A DNA stretch of 20,747 bases from Pelargonium cotyledonis (taxonomy: Eukaryota; Streptophyta; Magnoliopsida; Geraniales; Geraniaceae): assembly GCA_036897625.1 (NCBI GenBank), contig JAYMTA010001284.1:1-20747 (forward strand). Direction: 5' to 3'. The notes under the pieces are model-generated. The model saw only the letters and a list, made by a program, of their open reading frames with translations. It ran no database searches and was not told the origin of the DNA. This document shows positions 1-9,365 of this stretch, in pieces. How positions within the stretch are numbered: position 1 is the first letter of the stretch; each line of letters starts with the position of its first letter. The position numbers were made by a program, and so were the translations under genes.

Positions 1-3000
1 GAGAGGCTTTACTGGCTGGGATAGATAAGATAGCTGATGCTGTTTCTGTCACAATAGGACCTAGAGGTAATCTGGGTCTTGCTCAATTTTCTATCTTTAT
101 TTTCGATTATCTGGACTTTCGTGCTAGTTTAAGTCTTAGATTGATAATTTGAAGTTCTGTGTTTATATATATGGTTGCAATTTGTGATTGTTTGATGTGA
201 AAATGTGAAGGGGTGGTAAATTAAAGTTCTTGATATGATAACACTAATCAAATAAATTCCTTGTTGGGCAATAATGTGACGGTGCAGCTCCTTTTGTGGG
301 AAATGTTGATTCATTTGAAGTGAAAACCGTGCAGGGCGTAATGTTATACTTTCTGATTCTGATAATCTGAAAGTTGTTAATGATGGTGTTACAATCTGCC
401 GGGCCATTGAACTTCCTGATACAATTGAGAATGCAGGAGCCCGTCTAATCAAAGAGGTAATTCTAGGCATCTACAGGTGTGTTCGGTTACACACTATTAA
501 GGACAAAAAAGTAAATATTAGGATACGTAAAATTTGAGGTGCCATGATTTCAGGTTGCAACTAAAATGAATGATTTGGCTGGTGATGGTACTACTTCTGC
601 AGTCATTTTAGCTAGAGAGATGATCAGGTTTGGTTTGTTAGCAGTTTCTTTTGGTGCTAACCCGATTGCTTTGAGGAAAGGAATGGAAAAGACTGTGAAG
701 GAATTGATCAAGGTCCTGAAGGAGAAAAGTTCCCCAGTAGAAGGCAGAGATGATATTAAAGGTCATTACTTCATCTGGTGCTTGTATTTTGTTCATTTTT
801 TTTTATTCCTGCTAAAGGCATTTTGAAAATATCCATACTTTTTCTGCAGCTGTGGCTTCAATTTCTGCTGGAAATGATGAATATGTTGGAAACTTGATTG
901 CTGAGGTTATAGACAAGATTGGCCCTGATGGAGTAATCTCTATTGAAACATCCTCAACGGCTGACACCTATGTGATAGTTGAAGAAGGGATGAAGGTAAT
1001 TGAGATGTTTCTGGTTTGGAAAGTCCTTTTACAGTCTTTGGTGGTTCAGCAAATGCGTAACGGGACAAATATTTTAAATCATGCTTTATTCATATGGTCA
1101 AAACATGACAAATTCAACCACCATCAATGATTTTGTGATTTTCGCTCAAGTCATTTTCATCTCTTAATAGATAAGTACTATTTTTATGTAGTTATCTAGT
1201 AGCCCATTTTTATGCATCTTTGAAATACAATTTTTGTATTTATGTAGATATATGATGTATGGTATTATTTGTTACCCTACAGTTCAACAAGGGTTATCTA
1301 TCACCTAAATTTATCACTAACGAGGATAAAGCTACTGTGGAGTTTGACAATCCTAAAATCCTAGTAACTGATCAAGTGATCGGAACCGTCAAAGAGATTG
1401 CTCCTATACTGGAAAAGATTATTCAATTGAGTGTTCCCTTGCTGATAATTGCTGAGGATGCGTCGTGGCCAGTAATAAAAACATTAGTGACCAATAAAAT
1501 GCAAGGTTTACTTAATGTTGCTGTTGTCAAACGCCCTGGTCCTCCAAAAAATACCCACGGATATGCAGAGAAAGGTCTGTTGCAAGATATTGCACTCATG
1601 ACAGGTAAAATTACATGCTACATTCCAAATTTTATTTATTACTATTTATTACGCTTCAGACTATTTTGTTTTAGGAAGAAAACATTTTATCATGTAATCC
1701 TGTAATGTTTATATTCATTGGATTCTTAGTTTTCTTTTATAGTTAGAACATATGAAGGAAGTTGTACTCCAAAATGTCTTTTGCATCTTTCCAGTATGAT
1801 TTGTAATTGCTATTGGCCTAGTTCACTATTCGGCTCAAATAATTATCTATGTTTATCGTTAGCTATCTCACTAATACAACTGGAAAAGAGCTTCAGTATG
1901 GATTTTGGCCCTTCTTGAAACCAAATCCATGTTCCTAACATTATAATATTTCTATTAGATGTAATAGAACCCTGGATTTTCCAGGTAGAGACCTTTGGCA
2001 TTCAAAGTGTCATATATTGAAAAAGTACTCCAAACCTTTTGGTTTTGGTGCCCTTTTTAAAGCCTTGAATTAAAATTCCAGGAGTTAAAGAAACTTTGGC
2101 ATTTGTTTGTTGAAGTTCTTCTTCACGCCAAAAAATATATTTTTAATGTATTTATGAAATATTAACCCATACATATTTCCTTTTTTGGTCATCTTTTTAT
2201 TTTTAAAGTTTACGTTTTCTTTTTAAGAGTACTTTCAGCTTCTTGTATACATTTTGAAAATAAAAATAAGCCAAGAAGTTCTGGAAAATAATCCAGGAAT
2301 CTCTCAACTTTGAGAATCTTTATGTTTCTAAATAAAATGCTGTTTCAGGTGCTGATTTCATCTGTGGAGAGTTGGGTATGTCCGTCCAAGGTGCAACCTC
2401 AGATGAGCTTGGCATTGCTCGAAAAGTAATCATTACAGAAAATTCCACAACCATAGTTGCTGATCCTTCTACTAAACCTGAAATTCAAGCAAGGATTATG
2501 CAAATAAAGACACATCTAGCTGAAAGTAGCGGAATTGTAGCTGAAAAGCTCAAAGATCGAATTGCTCAACTTTCTGGTGGCGTGGCTGTAATTAAGGTCT
2601 GTGACATAACTACTATTAAATATGATATGATTAGTTGATTACATTTTTATTCAAGGCTATTGCCTTACTTTTAAATTATTGCAAACCAGGAAGTGACATA
2701 GAAAATGAGTTTATTTATTTATTTTTTTTTCAAAGTGTTATAAGTTTTTATTATGATTCAATTTAAAATTAAAATTTTATGGTATATATGAATAATAGAG
2801 ATCATTACGTTGCATATCAAATGTGCAAGTACATACCATAATATGCAGTACTACCAAATGTGTGTGCATTGGTAAAGTGGAGATTCAATTTTAAAGATAA
2901 ACAAAAGAAGTGACATCAAAGTAGAATCAAGTCATTGTGATTTGAATTTGTGTGATAATTTCTACATTTTCTGCCATGTTCATTCCTTATTTACAATGTT

Positions 3001-4308
3001 AATTGTTTATATATGTACATGCATATAAAGCTTACAACTGGGATTTCACTTGCGAAGCATAATGAAAATAATCCTCGGTATCTAAATAATTTGATTTTAT
3101 CTAATTTTTCATAATGTACTGGGATACAGTTCATGTGTAAAATTGTCCTGTGAATTGCTTCAGATGTTTTGCATATCAAATATGTTCATGTACACCAACA
3201 ATGCAATTGGAAAATAGAATCACTCCTTAAAATGCATACCTGGTAACTACCTAAAAGTACCTAATTTCAATATTATATGAAAAATATGCTGATTCATCTT
3301 TAGGTAACAAATTTACAATTTCAACGGTATACAATAAAAATAGAATGTTCCTATGCAAGTGTTGAAATCAAAATCTTAAATTATTTTGACCATCAAAAGA
3401 AATTTCCGCTGGAGCTTGTGGCCTTACCAGAATGTTTCTATATAATATATAGATCCTTTTCTTAGTAACTTGCATGTCATTTAGGTTGGAGCACACACTG
3501 AATTGGAGATTGAAGATAGAAAACTCAGAATTGAGGATGCGAGGAATGCTACATTTGCTGCCATGAAAGAAGGGATAGTACCGGGTGGTGGGGCTACATA
3601 TGTACATCTCTCGGGAGAGATTCCTGCCATAAAAAGTTTGATGGAAGATCCAGATGAGCAAATTGGTGCTGATATTATTGCAAAGGTACTTTTACCTCTC
3701 ATAGTTTTGTCACCAATGAATTTGTAATGGAGATTGCTGGTGCCATGTTTTATAGTTATAAGGCTTAGACATGGTGTTTTCTGACAGTACCATTGTGAAT
3801 AGGATTTGAGTAATTTGGGGATTAAGTTTGAGGTGACTTAATTAAGTTGGAGTCATGATACTCTCAACAGTGGTCAAAGATTTTTTCATTGATGGAGTCT
3901 TGTTATGCAAGTTAGATTTTTTCGTGGCGAATACTCTTATCTTCTATAAGATAATTATTAGTAGATACTTGTATTTCCTATCTAATGCAAAGGGAGTTTA
4001 TAAATGTTCGATTTCAGGCTCTCCTTGCGCCTACAAAAGCAATTGCGAGAAATGCTGGAGTCGATGGAGAGGTGGTTGTGGAGAAGACACTAACTTGTGA
4101 CTGGCGAACCGGGTACAATGCATTGACAGGTAGATACGGAGATCTTCTCAGTGGTGGAGTCATTGATCCTTGCCGGGTTCCGAGGTGTGCACTTCAGAAT
4201 GCCGTCTCTGTCGCTGGGATAGTCCTAACAACTCAAGCTGTAATGGTGGATAAAGTAAAGAAAAAGACATCCGAGTTTGCAAATCTTCCTGGAATCATTC
4301 CTCCTTGA
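1..4308 (+). CDS. CPN60A2: Plastid chaperonin-60 subunit alpha, alpha-2 type (3' eight exons; start outside window)
   Basis: Group I (GroEL-type) chaperonin subunit that folds imported proteins in the chloroplast stroma using ATP. Exons read 1-66 (partial), 335-456, 554-761, 850-995, 1283-1604, 2349-2596, 3485-3685 and 4018-4308. All junctions are GT-AG, phases agree and no stop interrupts the 533 visible residues. The transit peptide and about the first 40-60 residues lie left of the window. ATPase residues are present: the aspartates in NDGVT, GDGTT and LRIED correspond to GroEL Asp52, Asp87 and Asp398. The cpn60 signature region reads [13 protein letters not shown]. Phrases such as [16 protein letters not shown] and [13 protein letters not shown] fit, from memory, Arabidopsis CPN60A2 (EMB3007) better than the main alpha-1 subunit. 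Odd: about five extra residues in the apical domain ([14 protein letters not shown] before LLQDIA), and a C terminus ending LPGIIPP. Family is certain; the alpha-2 assignment is likely. Confidence 0.9.
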
Positions 4309-4834
4309 AGTGTTACAAGTTGTAGGAAATGAAAACTTGAAAAAGAGATGGGAATGAGAGGTGTATTGTCCTGCGCCCCAGAATATACAGAAAGCATGAA
4401 ATGTGATTTTTGTGTAACTAATAGTTTCATTCATTGGACATGTCAATATGTCTGTACACAAAGCAATGCAATAGAAAGAATTTATAAATTCCATGAGCTT
4501 TTTCTTTGAACTTTTGGTTGTTCAGTCAAGCTCAAGACTACATGGGCAAGTAATAGCTAATGATTCAAATTGTTCAACTCATTGTTGGAACCTATCTCAA
4601 CTTTGATTATCCATCCATTTTCATATCAACTTCACCTTAACCAAAAATAGAACAACTTATTTTTCTCATAATTAACTTTTTTATCCTTGTGATCATGTTC
4701 CACGTCAACTTTTTCAAAAGTGATCGTGATGTGTTTCTACGCAATTATTTTAAACGGAAAAAGATAATACTGTTTGTGAAACTAAAATGTTCAAGTCTTG
4801 CAAAGCTATGCAGCAATTCAACTCTTTGACATTT
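4309..4834. other. 3' untranslated and downstream region of the chaperonin gene
   Basis: AT-rich sequence after the chaperonin stop codon, without a recognisable gene. The first 150-200 bases are probably 3' UTR; no classical AATAAA signal stands out, though AT-rich variants occur around 4465-4490. The part at about 4663-4760 has a recognisable copy at 14226-14320, so this intergenic DNA belongs to the duplicated block described elsewhere. Confidence 0.6.
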
Positions 4835-5190
4835 GGTTCCATAATTCATAGTCCACAAAATTAAAAAAATCATACCACACCTCAAACTGGGATTTCAAAT
4901 CCTATTTTGTTGGAATCAAAAGCATTAAGCATAGTTGTTTAATTTGCACTGAAATTTAATCACCCTAAAGCATAAAATAGACTTGAAAGAAGATCAACAA
5001 CAGTTAATGATAGTCTCACATAGTACATAATTGTCTAGCAAATTATTTGTTCCAACAAATCATACTAATTGAGAGTCAAGTGTGTGTCTTCAGTTTAGAA
5101 CTAAAATGGGCTGTGAATTTGCTTCTGAGGCACTCACTTGCAGCGATATCCATTCCACTTCTGCCAAGTAAACCTCAATCTCAATTTCAG
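4835..5190 (-). pseudogene. Broken duplicate of the proteasome alpha-2 last exon and its 3' flank
   Basis: This block aligns almost throughout with 14876-15229, the last coding exon and downstream flank of the intact proteasome gene, sharing long runs such as the 18-base word at 5104-5121 (GCTGTGAATTTGCT nearby in both). The coding remnant is 5150-5190 on the - strand. It still reads YLAEVE, but the stop codon TAG has become TGG, so the reading frame runs on, and extra bases before the TACTTG replace ED with IEV. Homology stops at 5190, inside the exon, where 15-bp minisatellite DNA begins. No upstream exons follow, so it is a partial DNA-level duplicate, not a retrocopy. Confidence 0.85.
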
Positions 5191-5192
5191 TT

Positions 5193-5278
5193 GTGAATTC
5201 GTCATTGGGGCATTTGTAATCGGGACATTCATACTCGGGACATTCGAAATAGAGACATTCATAAACAGGATTTTCGAA
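5193..5278. repeat. First units of the 15-bp minisatellite
   Basis: Five to six units of the 15-bp repeat (GGGACATTCGTAATC and variants such as GGGACATTCATACTC) between the broken proteasome exon and a chaperonin exon fragment. This is the left tip of the large array, separated from it by the 91-bp gene fragment at 5279-5369. Confidence 0.85.
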
Positions 5279-5369
5279 GATCTTCTAGTTGGTGGAGTCA
5301 TTGATCCTTGCCATGTTCCGGGGTGTGCGCTTCAAAATGCAATCTCTGTCACTGGGATAGTCCTAACAA
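5279..5369 (+). pseudogene. 91-bp fragment of the chaperonin last exon inside the minisatellite
   Basis: Matches 4141-4231 of the intact chaperonin gene base for base in length, with about 11 mismatches counted by eye (roughly 88% identity) and no indel. It still reads GGVIDPCHVPGCALQNA in the coding frame, against [17 protein letters not shown] in the intact gene. Repeat units lie directly on both sides. It cannot be expressed as a chaperonin. Several variant bases (GTGTGCGCTT, AAAATGCA) are shared with the other decayed copy near 14210, which suggests both fragments derive from one duplicate. Confidence 0.9.
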
Positions 5370-8300
5370 GTTGTATTTGAGTCATTCGTAATCAGGACAT
5401 TCTTATTCGGGACATCCAAAATCGGGGCATTCATAATCAGTACATTCGTAAACTCAACAATCATATTCGTATTCAAGACATTTGTATTCGAACATTCAAA
5501 ATCAGGACATTAGTATTCGGGACAATCTTAATTGGGACATTCGTATTCGGGACATTCAAAATCAGGACATTCGTAATTAGGGCATTCAGAATCGACACAT
5601 TCGTAATCGAAACATTCGTATTCGGGACAAGTGTAATCAAGACATTCGTAATCGGGACATTTGTAATCGACAAATCTGTATTCGAGGCATTTGCAATCTG
5701 GAAATTTGTATTCAAGACATTCAAAATCAAGACATTCGTTTTCAGAACTTTCATATTCGGGACATTCATATTCGTGACAATCTTAATCGGGACAACTGTA
5801 TTCGAGACATTTGAAATCCTGGTATTCGTAATTGCGACATTCGTAATCAAGACATTTGTACTAGGGACAATCTTATTCAAGACATTCAGGACAATTGTGT
5901 TTGGGGAATTCGTAATCGAGACATTTATAATCGGGATATTCGTACGAAATCAAGACATTTGTAATCGGGAAATTCATAAAATCAACAATCGTATTCGAGA
6001 CAATCGTAATGAGGACATTCATATTCAGGACAATTGTAATCGGGACATTCGTAATCTAGACATCCATATTCAAGGCATTCGTGAACGGGGACATTAACAT
6101 TGAAAATCGAGACATTTGTATCCGGGACAATCTTAATAAGGGCATTTGTATTTGGGACATTCATTCGTATTCAGGACATTCAAATTTGGGACATTTGTAA
6201 TCGGGACATTTGCAATTTGGACATTCGTATTTGGGTCGGGACATTCGTATTCCGTACAATCGTAATTGGGACAATTCTTATTTGTATCGGAATATTTGTA
6301 ATAAGGACATTCATAATTGGGACAATTCTTATTCATATTCAGGGCTTTCGTAATCGGGACATTCATATTCGGAAAATTCGTATTCAGACATTCATATTCA
6401 TACATTTGTATTCAGAACATTCGTATTAGGGACATTCATATTCGAGTCATTTATATTCAGACATTCGTATTCATTTATATTCAAACATTCCTATTCAGAC
6501 ATTCGTATCCGAACATTCGTTTTCGGGACATTCCTATTCGAGATAATCTTAATCAGGACATTCGTAATCGGGAAATTCTTATTCAGGACATTCAAAATCG
6601 AGGCATTTGAAATCAGTACATTCGTAAACTCAACAATCATATTCGCATTCGAGACATTCGTTTTCAAACATTCATAATCAGGACATTTATCATCGAGACA
6701 TTTGTATCGGGACATTCGTAATCGAGAAATTCGAATTCGGGGCATTCACAATCGGGAAATTCGTGACCGGGGCATTCATAATCGAAACATTCAGAACATC
6801 CATATTTGGGACATATGTATTCGGGACAATCTTAATCATGACGATTGTATTTGAGACACTCGAAATCCAGACATTAGAATCGGGGCATTTGCAATCAGAA
6901 CAATCGTAACATTAGTACTCGGGACAATCATATTCAAGACATTTTTCAATAGGACATTCGTAACATTAGTACTCGGGACATTCATATTCAGGACAATCTT
7001 TATCGGGACAATCGTATTTAGGACAATTGTCATCAGGACCATTGTAATCAAGACATTTGTAGTCGGGACAATCAGGACATTCATATTCGGGGCATTCGTA
7101 ATCGGGGACATTCATATCCCGGACATTCAAAATTGAGACATTCGTAATCGGGGACATTCATATCCTGGGCATTCAAAATCGGGACATTCATATTCAGGAC
7201 ATTCGTAATTCGAAAATTCATAATCGGGGACATTCATATCCTGGGCATTCAAAATCGGGACATTCATATTCAAGACATTCGTAATCCGAAAATTCGTATT
7301 CGGGACATTCATAATCGGAACATTTGTAATCGAAACATTGGTATTCGGGACAATTGTAATCGGGACATTCATAATCTTGATATTAGTAATCTGGACATTC
7401 ATACTCGGGGTATTCGTATTCGGGACATTTGTATTCATATGGGGACATTCTTATTCTGGACAATTGTAATCGGGACAATTCTTATTTGTATCGTAAAATT
7501 CGTAATCGAGAAATTCATAATCGGACATTCTTATTTGGTACATTCATATTCGGGACATTTGTATTCCGAATATTCGTATTCGGATATTCGTATTCAAAAC
7601 ATTCCTAATCCGGACATTCATATTCGGGACATCCATAATCGGAAATTCGCACTCGGGACAATCGTATTAGGACATTCGTATTCGGGACATTTGTAATCCG
7701 AACATTCGTATTCAGACATTCGTAATTATCTAACATTCGTATTCGGGATACTCTTAATCAGGACAATTGTATTCGGGACAATCTTAATCAGGACAATCGT
7801 ATTTGGGACATCCGTAAGCGGACATTCGTAATCAGGATAATCGTATTACGACTTTCGTATTCCAGACATTCGTGATCAGACATTCATAATTGAGACATTT
7901 GTATTCGAAGCATTCTTATTCGAACATTCGTATTTGGGTCATTCATAATCGGGACATTCCTAATTGGGACAATCTTATTCCGGACATTCGTAATCGGGAA
8001 AATCTTATTCCGGACATTCTTAATCGGGACATTCGTAATCCGGACATTCTTAATCGGGACATTCGTAATCCGGACATTTGTAATTGGACATTCATAATTG
8101 GGACATTCGTATTCGGAGCAATCTTAAAAGGGATAATCGTATTCGGGACATTCGTATTCGGACGATCGTGTTCGGAATAATCTTTATTAGGACAACCGTG
8201 TTCGGGACATTCGTATTCGGACATTCGTAATCAAGACATTCGTATTTGGGACAATCTTAATCGAGACATTCGTATTCGGGAGACTTTCGTATACGGACAT

Positions 8301-9365
8301 TCGTAATCGGGACAATCTAACTCTAGACATTCGTATTCCGGACATTCATATTCGGACATTCGTAAACGGACAATCTTATTCTGGACATTTGTAATCGGGA
8401 CATTCGAATTCCAGATATTCTAATCGGGACATTCGTATTCGGGAAACTCGTATTCGGACATTCGTATTCGGGACATCCGTAATCGGACATTCGTATTCAG
8501 ACATTCATATTCCGAACATTCGTAGTCGGACATTCATATTCCGGACATTCGTAGTCGGATATTCGTGATTAGACATTTATAATCGGGACATTTGTATTTG
8601 GAACATTGTATTCAGGACAATCGTATTTCAGACATTCGTAATCGGGACATTTGTATTACAGACATTTGTATTACGGACATTCGTAATCGGGACATTCATA
8701 TTCAGACATTCATATTCAGACATTCATATTCCGGACATTCGTAGTCAGACATTCGTGATCAGACATTTATAATTGGACATTTGTATTTGGAACATTCGTA
8801 TTTGGGACTATCTTAAATGGGATAATCGTACTCGGGACATTCGTATTCGGATTAATCTTAATCGGGACATCAGTAATTAGACATTTGTATCCGAACATTC
8901 ATAATCGAGAGATTCGTATTCGGGCAATCTTAATCGGGCCAATTGTATTTGGGATATTCATAATCGGGACATTCGTATTTGGGTCAGTCGTATTCGGGAC
9001 ATTCGTATTCGGGACAATCGTATTTCAGACATTCGTAATCAGGACATTTGTATTATGGACATTCGTATTCGGACATTCATATTCGGGACATTCGTAATCG
9101 GGACATTCATATTCGGGACATTTCTAATCCGGACATTCGTATTCGGGACAATCTTAATCGGGACAATTGTATTCGGGACATCCGTAATCAAACATTCGTA
9201 TTCGGGACATTCGTAATCGGGAGACATTCATATTTGGACATTCGTAATCGTGACAATCTTATTTCGGACATTCGTATTCGGGACAATATAAATCGGGACC
9301 TCCGTAATCGAACATTCGTATTCGGGACATTCGTAATCGAGACAATCGCAATCGGGACATTCGGA
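5370..9365. repeat. Large 15-bp minisatellite array (about 265 units)
   Basis: Nearly 4 kb of degenerate head-to-tail 15-bp units, all in one orientation. The commonest forms are GGGACATTCGTAATC, GGGACATTCGTATTC and GGGACAATCTTAATC, with scattered 14-bp and longer units. Longer higher-order periods occur locally, for example near 7149-7300 and 8505-8800. Because 15 is a multiple of three, and some frames lack stops in the consensus, many short open frames appear on both strands (repeating GTFVI, DIRNR, CPDYE or ITNVP); these follow from the repeat and are not called genes. The array ends abruptly at the OCRE exon fragment at 9366. Confidence 0.95.

Noticed and set aside
129..470. 113-codon - strand open frame at the left end
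   Set aside because: It lies antisense to chaperonin intron 1 and exon 2, without recognisable domain.
5473..9097. Many open frames of 60-135 codons with repeating motifs such as GTFVI, DIRNR or CPDYE, resembling pentapeptide-repeat or Cys-rich proteins
   Set aside because: They arise on both strands and in several frames from a 15-bp repeat whose period is a multiple of three; none has an independent start context, domain or conserved frame across the array.
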